A DNA stretch of 64,000 nt from Burkholderiales bacterium (GCA_003963115.1 RXJQ01000006.1:1-64000); one strand, 5' to 3'. Positions 1-8,621 are shown, counted from the first letter of the stretch. Notes: generated by a model from the sequence alone, not told the origin. Made by a program: numbers and translations.

Positions 1-20
1 CCCAGAACGTGATGCCGTCG

Positions 21-755
21 TCACGGCCAACTCGCCAGCAGTGGATATATCGCTACTGGCCGCATGAATGAGGCGACAACTACCTTGACGCGCGCCGCTG
101 CACGCACCACGTCTTGCGGTTGCTGCCACATCAAGGCAGGCAGATGATTGGCGGTATCCCTGGTGCCCATCACGTCGTGAAACTCACTGTGCGTGAAGCC
201 GGGGCAGAGTGCCGTCACATGAACCCCGTGGGGTTTGAACTCCATGTCCAGAGATTGCGACAGCACCAGGACATAAGTCTTGATCGCCGAGTACAGCAAA
301 CTCTCGCCCGGCGGCGACAGGGCGGCCAGGGAAGACACATTGATGATGCGCCCCCAACGCCGCTCGAGCATGCCGGGCGCAATGCGGTGCGTCAGCTCGG
401 TCAGGGTGGTCATCATCAATTGAATCTCCCCATTCAACTGCGACCAGGGAGCTTCTGCGAATTTTGAGTGCCCTGACAGGCCTGCATTGTTGACAAGGAA
501 ATCGATGCGCCAGCCGAGCCTGTCAAGGTGATCCATCACCACGCTGGACGCATTGGGACTGGCCAGATCGACCGACAGGACCTCGCATTGAATGCCATGT
601 TGCCTGGCCAGTTGGTCCGCCAAAGTCTGCAAGCGATCGCCGCGGCGCGCGGCAAGCAGCAGGTCGTAGCCACTGGCGGCCAGTTGATGGGCGAAAGTGG
701 CACCGATGCCTGCAGAAGCGCCAGTGATCAGGGCTTTACGACGGGAAGCATTCAC
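21..755 (-). CDS. Short-chain dehydrogenase/reductase (SDR)
   Basis: A classical SDR of about 244 residues, an NAD(P)-dependent oxidoreductase with unknown substrate. Visible motifs, counted from the TTG at 764, are the cofactor-binding TGASAGIG (residues 14-21), NNAG (92-95), the catalytic Ser near 145 and YSAIK with Tyr158 and Lys162. The start is ambiguous. TTG at 764 would overlap the upstream stop by four bases (TTGA), but GTG at 755 has AAAGG nine bases upstream and is preferred here. It is the second gene of a two-gene minus-strand unit (761-1363 then this) divergent from a TetR-type regulator, which suggests shared control by that regulator (inference). The C-terminus ends 21 bases from the window edge and looks complete. 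Confidence 0.9.
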   Translation of the reverse strand: MNASRRKALITGASAGIGATFAHQLAASGYDLLLAARRGDRLQTLADQLARQHGIQCEVLSVDLASPNASSVVMDHLDRLGWRIDFLVNNAGLSGHSKFAEAPWSQLNGEIQLMMTTLTELTHRIAPGMLERRWGRIINVSSLAALSPPGESLLYSAIKTYVLVLSQSLDMEFKPHGVHVTALCPGFTHSEFHDVMGTRDTANHLPALMWQQPQDVVRAAARVKVVVASFMRPVAIYPLLASWP

Positions 756-760
756 GGATT

Positions 761-1363
761 TCAACCTTTCTTCAACGCTGGGATCGCTTGACGGATGTCA
801 AATATTTTTTGCTTGTCAATGTCACCCGCATAGGGGGCGATGGGGCCACAGAGGACAAAGGGCAGCGGGATGCGCCGTTGGGCTTCGGTGAAGCCCCAGG
901 TGCCAATGCCGAGATAGAGGTTTGGGCCGACTTGCCTGACCTCATCGACCATGTTCACGGCGCCACACATGGATCGAAACGAGGCATATACCAGCGTGTA
1001 GGCAGGACGGCCGTCATAGCGAGACGGTGCGATCAGCGTTTCCATCGGATAGCGCTGCACCGTGCGCCCCAGGTGTGCGAACGAGTTGTAGCCGCGGCCA
1101 CGTTCACCGGAAATGGGCCTGAAAGCCTTGCAGAGCCATCGCCCCGGCATGATTGGATTGTTGACCGTGACGTTGCCAATGACCTGTGCCAGTTTGCTTG
1201 GCTGGGTCAGCAAGCGCGCGGCGAACTCGCCGTTCATTTGCTGCACCGTCGGTGCAGTCGATCTCGCAAACAAGGCCATGAGTTCTTTCACGCTCATGGC
1301 CAACAGATCGGATTCGCTCAACGAGGGGGAAATGCTTGCTATTTTCATGATCTTGAATGACAT
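761..1363 (-). CDS. Conserved protein of unknown function, SDR partner
   Basis: A 200-residue protein with no signal peptide and no membrane segment. The middle and C-terminal half have a GRW..K segment followed by several short strand-like stretches (RYDGRPAYTLVY, NLYLGIGTWG), suggesting a small beta-barrel. There is a weak resemblance to GXWXG/DUF4334 lipocalin-like proteins, but I cannot confirm it. ATG at 1363 is used and ATG at 1348 is an alternative; neither has a strong ribosome binding site. The stop codon overlaps or abuts the start of the SDR gene, so the two are very probably co-transcribed. It is divergent from the TetR gene with a long palindrome between them. Confidence 0.7.
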   Translation of the reverse strand: MSFKIMKIASISPSLSESDLLAMSVKELMALFARSTAPTVQQMNGEFAARLLTQPSKLAQVIGNVTVNNPIMPGRWLCKAFRPISGERGRGYNSFAHLGRTVQRYPMETLIAPSRYDGRPAYTLVYASFRSMCGAVNMVDEVRQVGPNLYLGIGTWGFTEAQRRIPLPFVLCGPIAPYAGDIDKQKIFDIRQAIPALKKG

Positions 1364-1381
1364 TCAACATCGATAGTGTAG

Positions 1382-1410
1382 TCACTTGTTGAACGGGATT
1401 CAAGATGTGA
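1382..1410. promoter_or_regulatory. Probable TetR operator palindrome
   Basis: A 29-base imperfect inverted repeat centred on 1396. The inner arms are TTGAA-N5-TTCAA (1389-1393 and 1399-1403) and the outer arms TCAC (1382-1385) and GTGA (1407-1410). It lies in the short divergent gap, only a few bases upstream of the AGGA ribosome binding site of the TetR gene. Size and position fit an autoregulatory site of the TetR family that could also control the divergent pair. No binding data can be inferred. Confidence 0.55.
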
Positions 1411-1425
1411 TTTAGGATGCCGACT

Positions 1426-1968
1426 ATGGCGAAGAACAAGCGTGAAGTAGACCCAGAGGTGAAGCGCGATCAGATCGAGGATGCAGCTTGCATGCTCTTC
1501 CTGGTGGAAGGCTATGAATCGACGTCGATGGCCACCATCGCGAAGACGGCCGGTGTGGCACCGAACACTCTTTATTGGTATTTTTCGAGCAAAGACGACT
1601 TGCTGGTTGCGATTTTGGATCGTTTGGTCAACCGCGCCATGGCACAACTGGCAACGATGCAAAGTCAATCATTTGGCGATCAGGTGCTTTGGTTGCTGGC
1701 GGAATTTCAGCAGGCCAGCAAGCTCATTTCCACCGTGCATTCACGCTTGGATAAGTCAGAAACGATCCGAGATTGGCATGATCGCTTTCACGTCATGCTG
1801 GATCAAATGCTGGTTTTCCAGATGGTATCGACTGGGATGTCAAAGGCGAAGGCATCTGTCATGGCGACCGTGGGTACTTACGTTGTCGAAGGGTTGCTGT
1901 CACATCCCCATGGATCTCAACAGGTCAAGCAAGTGGTTCAGTGGCTGACAGGCGGTGGAAAACTCTAA
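1426..1968 (+). CDS. TetR/AcrR family transcriptional regulator
   Basis: A one-component repressor of about 180 residues. The N-terminal helix-turn-helix is clear: a lead helix DAACMLFLVEGYESTSM, then IAKTAGVAPNTLYWYFSSKD, the typical TetR recognition region. The remainder is a helical ligand-binding and dimerisation domain with no recognisable ligand signature. ATG at 1426 is preferred because AGGA (1414-1417) lies eight bases upstream; the ATG at 1417 would overlap that site. It is transcribed divergently from the unknown protein/SDR pair, with a large palindrome in the gap, so the likely role is repression of that pair and of itself. Confidence 0.93.
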   Translation: MAKNKREVDPEVKRDQIEDAACMLFLVEGYESTSMATIAKTAGVAPNTLYWYFSSKDDLLVAILDRLVNRAMAQLATMQSQSFGDQVLWLLAEFQQASKLISTVHSRLDKSETIRDWHDRFHVMLDQMLVFQMVSTGMSKAKASVMATVGTYVVEGLLSHPHGSQQVKQVVQWLTGGGKL

Positions 1969-2140
1969 TCAGCCGGCATGCCTGCTGGTGTTTGATCTCG
2001 ATTGAACTGGTGATGGCGGGCCAATCCTCTTGCGCCCCCCGGCTTCGGTGGTCGTGGGTGGCCTTCAGGGCTTTCCCTCTCAGTAGAATGACCAGATGGC
2101 TCAGCCATATAGAGTCAACACCATTGAAAAGGGAGTAGCT

Positions 2141-3310
2141 GTGAAGCGGTCCGCGATTTCTGTCGCCATGCTGGCGGTTTTTGGTATTGCGTCGGTCCAC
2201 GCGCAAACTTACACGTTCACCGATCTTGGCCACGCCGACGGGGTGTCTGCGGCGGCGGCGGGCATCAACAGTGCGGGGCAGGTCGTCGGCTTGTATATGG
2301 ACAGCAGCCATCTGAACCATGCTGTGACGTGGATCAATGGCCAGGCCATCGAGTTGGGCTCGGCTTCGACCAATTGGGGCTTCGGCGGTTTTTCCAATCC
2401 GTGGGGCATGTCGGGGTCCGCCATCAGCATCAACAATGCCGGCCAGATCGTCTGGAGCCCCGTCGACATCAACAATGCGAGCCACGCAACGGCCTGGAAC
2501 AATGGCGTGACGACGGATCTCGGCACATTGGGTGGGGCTCAGAGCGAAGCACTTGGCATCAACCAGGCGGGCCAGATCGTCGGGCGGGCGCAAGACGTCA
2601 ATGGCAATTGGCAGGCCGTGGCCTGGAACAATGGCCAGCCCACCGAGCTTGCTGCGCCGGTGGGCACCTCCTCCTGGCAAGCCAATGCGGTCAACAACGC
2701 AGGCCAAATCGTTGGGACCGGGATCAGGCAGTCAGACAACACGCGGCAACCCGTCATGTGGGACCAGGGTGTGGCCACGAATCTCGATACGTCCTGGACG
2801 CAGTCCTACCAAATCCAGGCCTATGGCCTCAACAACGTGGGCCAGGTTGTGGGGAGTGTGAAGGCGCCCAACAATGTGGACTACTACCGAGCGGTCGAGT
2901 GGGACCATGGTGTGGCCACTTTGCTGGGCATGCCCTCCGGGTATTACGCAGCTGAGGCCAAAGGCGTCAACGATGCCGGGCAAGTCGTGGGGTTCATGCT
3001 GTCCCATGATGCCAACGTCAGTTTCCGCGCCGCAACCTGGATCAACGGGCAGGTCGTGGATCTCAACTCGCTGCTGTCCGCCAGTGTGTTGGACGAAGGA
3101 TGGGTGCTCCTGGGCGCGAACGCCATCAATGACAATGGCCAGATCGTGGGGCAAGCCTACAATTCCAAGATGGGCGTTATCAATGCCTTTGTGCTGACGC
3201 CCGTGCCGGAATCCAGCACCTTGGCGATGATGTTTTTGGGGCTGGGTGCTGTGACCATGGGGGCCCGCTGGCGTTCTGTGGGCAAGGGGCACGCTCAGGC
3301 CCGTGGGTGA
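2141..3310 (+). CDS. Exported HAF-repeat protein with PEP-CTERM anchor
   Basis: About 389 residues from GTG at 2141, which has GGGAG five bases upstream and gives a proper signal peptide (MKRSAISVAM... ending VHA before QTYTF). An in-frame ATG at 2096 would bury that signal. The body consists of tandem units of about 40-50 residues with the pattern INxAGQIVG ... AxxWxNGxxxxLG, characteristic of HAF-repeat extracellular proteins. The C-terminus has PVPESSTLAMMFLGLGAV followed by basic residues, the PEP-CTERM sorting signal: VPE-type motif, hydrophobic helix, Arg-rich tail. Family knowledge implies export and cleavage by exosortase EpsH/XrtA, usually in biofilm-forming or polysaccharide-secreting bacteria. 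No exosortase gene lies in this window. Confidence 0.85.
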   Translation: MKRSAISVAMLAVFGIASVHAQTYTFTDLGHADGVSAAAAGINSAGQVVGLYMDSSHLNHAVTWINGQAIELGSASTNWGFGGFSNPWGMSGSAISINNAGQIVWSPVDINNASHATAWNNGVTTDLGTLGGAQSEALGINQAGQIVGRAQDVNGNWQAVAWNNGQPTELAAPVGTSSWQANAVNNAGQIVGTGIRQSDNTRQPVMWDQGVATNLDTSWTQSYQIQAYGLNNVGQVVGSVKAPNNVDYYRAVEWDHGVATLLGMPSGYYAAEAKGVNDAGQVVGFMLSHDANVSFRAATWINGQVVDLNSLLSASVLDEGWVLLGANAINDNGQIVGQAYNSKMGVINAFVLTPVPESSTLAMMFLGLGAVTMGARWRSVGKGHAQARG

Positions 3311-3466
3311 GATCCCCGACGACCTCGTCACCGATCCGAGGGGCAGTCGGCTAAGCGCACTGCCTTGCCATCGGGACAACGAGTTGGGCTCTGCGGATTC
3401 CACTGCGCCACTTCTGGCTTAAAGTCGCAAGCTCAAGCTTTTGTCATCGTTTCAGCAAGGTGGTGT

Positions 3467-3919
3467 GTGGGCATTCTCGGTCGCATGTACAAGCTGCTCA
3501 ATGTGGCAGGCCCCACGCATGAAGGGCAGGAAGACCGCCGCCCCTTGCAGTTGCAGATCAACGAGGCGCAGCGCGAACTCGATCGCGCGGTCTATAAGGG
3601 CCAGACCGACAACGGCGCGATCCAGGCGCGTATCGAGCAGATGCAGTCCGTGCTGGCCGAGCGCAATCACCATGGGCAGGAACTGGAGCGGCAGCAGGAT
3701 CAGCTGGACGCGGCCATGGCGCTGTACGAGGCCAATGTGGACGACATGTTCGATGGCCCGCACCCCTATGTGCGCCTGATGCAGATCTATGACGACAAAG
3801 GGGCGCTGGAAGACGCCAAGCGCGTGGCCCGTGCGTGCCTGGCGCATGTCACCTCCGGCCTGCCGGAGGATGTGCGGGCGCTCTGCCTAGACATCCTGCA
3901 GCGCGGCGGCTCGCTGTAA
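3467..3919 (+). CDS. Small cytosolic coiled-coil protein, unknown function
   Basis: About 150 residues from GTG at 3467, which has AAGG six bases upstream; ATG at 3485 is an alternative start. The central region (LQINEAQRELDRAV ... RIEQMQSVLAERNHHGQELERQQDQL) is strongly helical and charged, consistent with a coiled coil. The C-terminal part (ALYEANVDDMFDGPHPYVRLM ... KRVARACLAHV) looks like TPR-type helices. No signal peptide or membrane segment is visible. It converges with the CBS-domain gene, with only five bases between the stops. I do not recognise a specific family. Confidence 0.65.
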   Translation: MGILGRMYKLLNVAGPTHEGQEDRRPLQLQINEAQRELDRAVYKGQTDNGAIQARIEQMQSVLAERNHHGQELERQQDQLDAAMALYEANVDDMFDGPHPYVRLMQIYDDKGALEDAKRVARACLAHVTSGLPEDVRALCLDILQRGGSL

Positions 3920-3924
3920 ACCCC

Positions 3925-4368
3925 TCAAGCCGCCCGGTCGCCCGAGATGTAGTGCTCCAGCTGTTCGATGATGAAGCGCTGCTCGGAGATGATGTTGGCG
4001 ACCAGGTCACCGATCGACAGCAGGCCGATCACCTTGCCATGTTTGACGACCGGCAGGTGGCGCAGGCGGTTCTCGGTCATCAGCGCCATGCATTCCTCGC
4101 AGGTCTGCTGCGGGGTCACGTACATCACCGGTGAGGACATGATCTCGCGCACCTTGGTCTCGCGGGACAGGCGCGACATCAGCGCGATTTTGCGGGCGTA
4201 GTCTCGCTCGGTGATGATGCCCACGACCTGCTCGCCCTCCATCACGAGCAGGGCGCCGATGCTTTTTTCGGCCATGCGCTCCAGCGCTTCGAACACCGAG
4301 GCGCCCGGCGCGATCGCGAAAACAGCCTGGCTGGGCTTGGACTTGAGGATGTCTGAGGCAGTGGTCAC
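3925..4368 (-). CDS. CBS-domain protein
   Basis: A 147-residue protein made almost entirely of a CBS pair (Bateman module). The first CBS covers about residues 8-65 (ASVFEALERM ... GALLVMEGEQVVGIITERDY) and the second about 75-130 (MSSPVMYVTPQQTCEECMALM ... RHLPVVKHGKVIGLLSIGDL). Such modules bind adenosine nucleotides and act as energy or redox sensors; no catalytic domain is attached. The start is GTG at 4368 with a strong AGGAG site about seven bases upstream. The open frame extends to 4551, but the upstream residues are low-complexity and unlike the family. The regulated partner is unknown. Confidence 0.92.
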   Translation of the reverse strand: MTTASDILKSKPSQAVFAIAPGASVFEALERMAEKSIGALLVMEGEQVVGIITERDYARKIALMSRLSRETKVREIMSSPVMYVTPQQTCEECMALMTENRLRHLPVVKHGKVIGLLSIGDLVANIISEQRFIIEQLEHYISGDRAA

Positions 4369-4549
4369 GGTGCGTCTCCTCGTTGTGGATCCGTAGTGAA
4401 AACCGGGTGGGACTGCCTGGGATGATCCGCGTCTCACGCGGGCACGAGAACCGACATCATCGCGGTGACGGCAGCTGGTGGCAAGGGGCGGGACGGTAAC
4501 AGGGGTAAGCCTTCCGCTGGCGGCCGGGGCATGGCAGCATCGCCACATC

Positions 4550-4840
4550 ATGAGTCAAACATTTGGCATGGAATCGCCTGGTGGCCACGTCTCCCGTCCG
4601 GAGCGTGCGCCGGTGCGTTTCGTGGTGGTCATTGATTCAGGCGACACCCCGATAGCCCGCTTGATGCTGGCCACGCGCGAGCAGGTGGCCGAGTTCGACG
4701 CGGGCGCCCCCGAGGTCGTGCAGATGATCGCCGGCGTCCGGGCGGCCAAGGTGGCGGCTACCGCCGAGTGGGATGTGGCCCTCAAAGGGCACAGTGTGCA
4801 GGAGCGCCACGCCGCCGACGTCTACACCCTGGACGTCTGA
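4550..4840 (+). CDS. Small hypothetical protein
   Basis: A 96-residue protein starting at ATG 4550. The sequence contains a hydrophobic strand (RFVVVIDSG), then a mixed alpha/beta region (PIARLMLATREQVAEFDAGAPEVVQMIAGV) and an acidic end. No signal peptide, membrane helix or catalytic motif is visible. It is divergent from the CBS-domain gene across about 180 bases that show no other clear feature. The ribosome binding site is weak. I do not recognise the family; coding is supported by residue composition and a clean stop. Confidence 0.5.
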   Translation: MSQTFGMESPGGHVSRPERAPVRFVVVIDSGDTPIARLMLATREQVAEFDAGAPEVVQMIAGVRAAKVAATAEWDVALKGHSVQERHAADVYTLDV

Positions 4841-4881
4841 GCCCGCTTCAAAAGACCCCTCCGTGCAGACCCTAATCAGGG

Positions 4882-4910
4882 TTCACAAAACGCTTTGTAC
4901 TGGATAAAAT
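4882..4910 (+). promoter_or_regulatory. Sigma-70 promoter of the 4917 gene
   Basis: TTCACA (4882-4887), a 17-base spacer, then TAAAAT (4905-4910) form a near-consensus housekeeping promoter. Only six bases separate the -10 from the ATG at 4917, so the predicted transcription start falls on or next to the initiation codon. Confidence 0.6.
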
Positions 4911-4916
4911 CACAGT

Positions 4917-5105
4917 ATGGAAGCGCCCCTCAAAACCGCCTGGATCGCCCGCTGCATCAAGCGTCTGGCCGAGCTTCAGCCCAGTCTGAAGCCGGTTGTC
5001 GCACGCCGTGTGGCCGAGCGCCTCTGGCAGGACGAGCGGGGCCATGTGCCGCCCGAAGAGTGGGCGGAAATCGAGGTCAGAAGTTGGGCCAGACAAGGCT
5101 CTTGA
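4917..5105 (+). CDS. Small basic protein, probably leaderless mRNA
   Basis: A 62-residue protein rich in Arg, Ala, Glu and Trp (MEAPLKTAWIARCIKRLAEL ... EEWAEIEVRSWARQGS) with no signal peptide or membrane helix; it is probably helical. No ribosome binding site precedes the ATG, but a good promoter ends six bases upstream, so a leaderless transcript is likely. Downstream lies an imperfect hairpin (TGCTGACG at 5125-5132 against CGTC...CAGCA at 5141-5152) with a seven-T run at 5163-5169, a weak terminator candidate. The family is not recognised. Confidence 0.55.
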   Translation: MEAPLKTAWIARCIKRLAELQPSLKPVVARRVAERLWQDERGHVPPEEWAEIEVRSWARQGS

Positions 5106-5260
5106 CGCGACCTTGAACCTGCTTTGCTGACGCCAGCTGCCGTCGGCCAGCACTCGTTCTTGTTTTTTTCTTGAGGCCTTCACCGCCGCCTGCATGGGCG
5201 TGCGGTGCGGGCATGGCTTTGCCTTTTCCTTTCATCTACACATTTCAGGAGCGCGCCATC

Positions 5261-5395
5261 ATGAGCGTGAAGACTTGGTCATGCCTGCGTCGTTTGTGGG
5301 GCTGTTTTGCCGATCGTCTGTGCGACGACTGGTGGATCGAATGGATCCTCATGCTCTTCATCCTGGGGACGATGGTCTACAACCACGTGAACTAG
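5261..5395 (+). CDS. Small single-pass membrane protein
   Basis: A 44-residue protein: a basic N-terminus with three Cys, then one hydrophobic helix (WWIEWILMLFILGTMVY) and a short tail ending HVN. ATG at 5261 has CAGGAG at 5246-5251 nine bases upstream, a good site. The stop codon TAG shares the palindrome CTAG (5392-5395) with the stop of the convergent GMC oxidoreductase. Function unknown; it resembles the many short membrane proteins of Burkholderiales. Confidence 0.5.
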   Translation: MSVKTWSCLRRLWGCFADRLCDDWWIEWILMLFILGTMVYNHVN

Positions 5396-6990
5396 CCCTT
5401 GATGATGAAGTCGGCGGCTTTCTCCGCGATCATCACGGTGGGCGCATTGGTGTTGCCCGAGGTGATCGTGGGCATGGCCGAAGCATCTGCCACGCGCAGT
5501 TGGTGCACGCCGCGCACGCGCAACTGTGGGTCGAGCACGGCCTCGGCTTCGCTGTCCGGGCCCATGCGGCAGGTGCTGACCGGGTGGAAGATGGTGGTGC
5601 CGATGCGCCCGGCTGCCTCGATCAACTGCTCGGTGCTTTGCGCCTGGGGGCCGGGCAGGAACTCCTGCGGTTGCAAGTGCGCCAGTGCAGGCTGGGCCAC
5701 GATGCGACGTGTCAGCTCGATGGCTTCGGCAGCGATGTGCTGGTCGCGCGTGGTGCTCAGGTAATTGGGCACGATGCGCGGGGCGCTTTGCGGGTTGGCA
5801 TCGCAGATGTGGATGTGCCCGCGCGACGAAGGTTGCAGGTCGCACACCGAGGCCGTGAAGGCGGGGAAGTTGTGCAGGGGCTCGCCGAACTTGTCGAGCG
5901 ACAGGGGTTGCACGTGGTACTCGACATTGGTGCGCTGCGGGCTGCTCGCCGTGCGGGCAAAGCAGCCCAACTGGCTGGGCGACATGGTCAGCGGCCCGCG
6001 GCGCAGCAAGGCGTATTGCAGGCCCATGCGCGCCTTGCCCCACCAGGTCTGCACCTGCTCGTTGAGCGTGGTCACACCCTGCACCTTGAAGGCCAGGCGC
6101 AGTTGCAGATGGTCTTGCAGGTTCTCGCCCACGCCGCGCGTATCCAGCTTGCAAGGCACATTCGCGGCATGCAGCACCTCGGCACGGCCGATACCTGATC
6201 GCTCCAGGATGGCCGGCGAGTTCACCGCGCCCGCGCACAGGATCACTTCCTTGTTGGCCATGAAGCTGTGACGCTCGCCAGCGATGAGGGTGTTCACGCC
6301 TCGGCAGACCATGTGGTGGTCGATGTCCAGCGTGTCCACCAGGGCCGAGGTGAGAATGTGCAGGTTGCGGCGGTGCTTGATGGGCTCGATGAAGGCCTTG
6401 CGGGCGTTCCAGCGCACACCGCGCCTCTGGTTGACCTCGAAGTAGCCGCAGCCGAAGTTGTCACCCGTGTTGAAGTCATCGACCGGTGGGATGCCGGCTT
6501 GCGCGGCTGCAGCCTGGAAGGCATCGAGGATGGCCCATGACAGGCGCTGCTTCTCGACGCGCAGCTCGTGGCCTGCGCCATGCAGCGGCGTGGGGCCACC
6601 ATGGTGGTCTTCCGAGCGCAGGAAGTAGGGCAGCACCGAAGCCCAGTCCCACCCGATGCAGCCTTGTGCGGCCCACTGGTCGTAGTCGGCTTGCTGGCCA
6701 CGCATGTAGATCATGCCGTTGATGGACGAGCTACCACCCATGACCTTGCCGCGTGGGTACAAGAGGCTGCGGCCATGCAGGCCGGGCTCGGCTTCGGTGC
6801 GGTAGCGCCAGTCGGTGCGCGGGTTGTCTATGCAGAACAGGTAGCCGACTGGGATGTGGATCCAGACGTAGTTGTCGCTCTGGCCGGCTTCGAGTAGCAA
6901 GACGGTATGGGCCGGGTTGGCCGACAAGCGATTGGCCAGTACGCAGCCCGCCGTGCCGCCGCCGATGACGATGTAGTCGAATGTCCGCAT
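5392..6990 (-). CDS. GMC family FAD-dependent oxidoreductase
   Basis: A 532-residue flavoprotein of the glucose-methanol-choline family, oxidising an alcohol-type substrate that cannot be named from sequence. The N-terminal FAD-binding Rossmann motif is DYIVIGGGTAGCVLANRL. The two GMC signatures are GKVMGGSSSINGMIYMRG (about 80-98) and GAVNSPAILERSGIG (about 255-270). The C-terminal catalytic region has the His in FHPVSTCRMG and SGNTNAPTVMIAEKAADFI. Start is ATG at 6990. The open frame runs 290 codons further upstream, but that part is antisense to mmsA and is not protein-like. It is divergent from mmsA across about 110 bases. Choline dehydrogenase-like enzymes are the nearest well-known relatives. 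Confidence 0.95.
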   Translation of the reverse strand: MRTFDYIVIGGGTAGCVLANRLSANPAHTVLLLEAGQSDNYVWIHIPVGYLFCIDNPRTDWRYRTEAEPGLHGRSLLYPRGKVMGGSSSINGMIYMRGQQADYDQWAAQGCIGWDWASVLPYFLRSEDHHGGPTPLHGAGHELRVEKQRLSWAILDAFQAAAAQAGIPPVDDFNTGDNFGCGYFEVNQRRGVRWNARKAFIEPIKHRRNLHILTSALVDTLDIDHHMVCRGVNTLIAGERHSFMANKEVILCAGAVNSPAILERSGIGRAEVLHAANVPCKLDTRGVGENLQDHLQLRLAFKVQGVTTLNEQVQTWWGKARMGLQYALLRRGPLTMSPSQLGCFARTASSPQRTNVEYHVQPLSLDKFGEPLHNFPAFTASVCDLQPSSRGHIHICDANPQSAPRIVPNYLSTTRDQHIAAEAIELTRRIVAQPALAHLQPQEFLPGPQAQSTEQLIEAAGRIGTTIFHPVSTCRMGPDSEAEAVLDPQLRVRGVHQLRVADASAMPTITSGNTNAPTVMIAEKAADFIIKG

Positions 6991-7101
6991 GGTGGAACGC
7001 CATGTTGAGGCCTGTGCGTTTAGGCGCGGCTCAGTGTTGTCCACAATAGCTGACAATGAAGGCGTCTTCCAACCGCATGCGCAGCAAGAGAAAGTCCTGT
7101 C

Positions 7102-8616
7102 GTGAACGCCCCCACCATCATCCCCCACTGGTTCGACGGTCAAGCCCATGTCAGGGCTGATGCGGCTTTGCAGGACGTGTTCAATCCGTCCACTGGCGAG
7201 GTCTCGCGCCGGGTGCAACTGGCGACGCTGGACGATGTGAACGCCGCCGTGTCCAGTGCCAGCTGCGCCTGGCCAGCCTGGGCCGAGATGCCGCCGATTC
7301 GCCGTGCGCGCATCCTCAACCGCTTTCTGGCCCTGCTGAACGATCACAAGGATGAGCTCGCGGCCATCATCACGCGCGAGCATGGCAAGGTCTTCAGCGA
7401 TGCGCAGGGCGAGGTCATGCGCGGCATCGACATCGTCGAGTTCGCCTGCGGCATTCCGCAATTGCTCAAAGGCGATTTCACGGACCAGGTGTCCACGGGC
7501 ATCGACAACTGGACGATGCGCCAGCCTCTGGGCGTGGTGGCCGGTGTCACGCCGTTCAACTTCCCCTGCATGGTGCCGTGCTGGATGTTCCCGGTTGCCA
7601 TCGCATGCGGCAACACTTTTGTGCTCAAGCCCAGCGAGCGCGATCCGTCGGCATCGATCTTCATGGCCGAGTTGTTCAAGGAAGCTGGGCTGCCCGATGG
7701 GGTCTTCAATGTGGTCCAGGGTGATCGCGAAGCTGTGGACGCGCTGCTGTCTCACCCGGATGTGAAGGCGGTGAGCTTCGTGGGCTCCACGCCGATTGCG
7801 CACAGCCTCTATCAACGCGGGGCGCAGATGGGCAAGCGCGTGCAGGCTCTGGGTGGCGCCAAGAACCACATGGTGGTCATGCCCGACGCAGACATGGACC
7901 TGGCGGTGGATGCCCTCATTGGCTCGGCGTATGGCTCAGCTGGCGAGCGTTGCATGGCGATTTCGGTGGCGGTGCTGGTGGGCGATGTGGCCGACCGCAT
8001 CATGCCCAGGTTGGTGGCGCGTACGAAGGCGCTCAAGATCATGGATGGCATGTCGGCCGATGCCGAGATGGGGCCCATCGTCACCCGGCAGGCGCTGGAG
8101 CGCATCGAGGCTTATGTGGGCCTGGGCGTGCAGGAGGGCGCGTCCCTGCTGGTGGATGGACGTGGCTTGAAGGTGCCCGGCCACGAGAAGGGCTTTTTCA
8201 CGGGCGGCAGTCTGTTCGACCATGTGACGCCCGAGATGCGCATCTACAAGGAAGAGATCTTCGGCCCCGTGCTGTGCTGCGTGCGTGTGCCCGATTTCGT
8301 GCAGGCCGTGACCCTGGTCAACCGCCACGAGTTCGGCAATGGCGTGGCCTGTTTCACCAGCGACGGCCAGGTGGCCCGTGAGTTCAGCCGGCAGATCGAG
8401 GTGGGCATGGTGGGCATCAATGTGCCCATTCCGGTGCCCATGGCCTGGCATGGCTTCGGTGGCTGGAAGCGCAGCCTGTTCGGCGACATGCACGCCTATG
8501 GCGAAGAGGGTGTGCGCTTTTATACGCGACAGAAATCCATCATGCAGCGCTGGGCTTCGTCCATCCCTGAATCGGAAAGGAAAGGCCCCGAGTTTGTGAT
8601 GCCGACGGCGAAGTGA
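7102..8616 (+). CDS. mmsA: CoA-acylating methylmalonate-semialdehyde dehydrogenase
   Basis: A 504-residue aldehyde dehydrogenase superfamily enzyme that converts methylmalonate semialdehyde (or malonate semialdehyde) to propionyl-CoA (acetyl-CoA) in valine and pyrimidine/beta-alanine catabolism. MmsA-type features include [12 protein letters not shown] (153-164), [15 protein letters not shown] (227-240) and the catalytic Cys284 in [11 protein letters not shown]. Length matches the family. The start is GTG at 7102 with an AAGAGAAAG stretch about eight bases upstream. It stands alone on the plus strand, divergent from the GMC oxidoreductase. A different CoA-acylating ALDH is possible but less likely given the overall match. 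Confidence 0.93.
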   Translation: MNAPTIIPHWFDGQAHVRADAALQDVFNPSTGEVSRRVQLATLDDVNAAVSSASCAWPAWAEMPPIRRARILNRFLALLNDHKDELAAIITREHGKVFSDAQGEVMRGIDIVEFACGIPQLLKGDFTDQVSTGIDNWTMRQPLGVVAGVTPFNFPCMVPCWMFPVAIACGNTFVLKPSERDPSASIFMAELFKEAGLPDGVFNVVQGDREAVDALLSHPDVKAVSFVGSTPIAHSLYQRGAQMGKRVQALGGAKNHMVVMPDADMDLAVDALIGSAYGSAGERCMAISVAVLVGDVADRIMPRLVARTKALKIMDGMSADAEMGPIVTRQALERIEAYVGLGVQEGASLLVDGRGLKVPGHEKGFFTGGSLFDHVTPEMRIYKEEIFGPVLCCVRVPDFVQAVTLVNRHEFGNGVACFTSDGQVAREFSRQIEVGMVGINVPIPVPMAWHGFGGWKRSLFGDMHAYGEEGVRFYTRQKSIMQRWASSIPESERKGPEFVMPTAK

Positions 8617-8621
8617 TGCCC

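Noticed and set aside
6991-7869. Long minus-strand extension of the GMC oxidoreductase frame across mmsA
   Set aside because: It is antisense to a well-supported ALDH gene, and its residues are His/Arg/Ala-rich and unlike the GMC family, which starts at the FAD motif.
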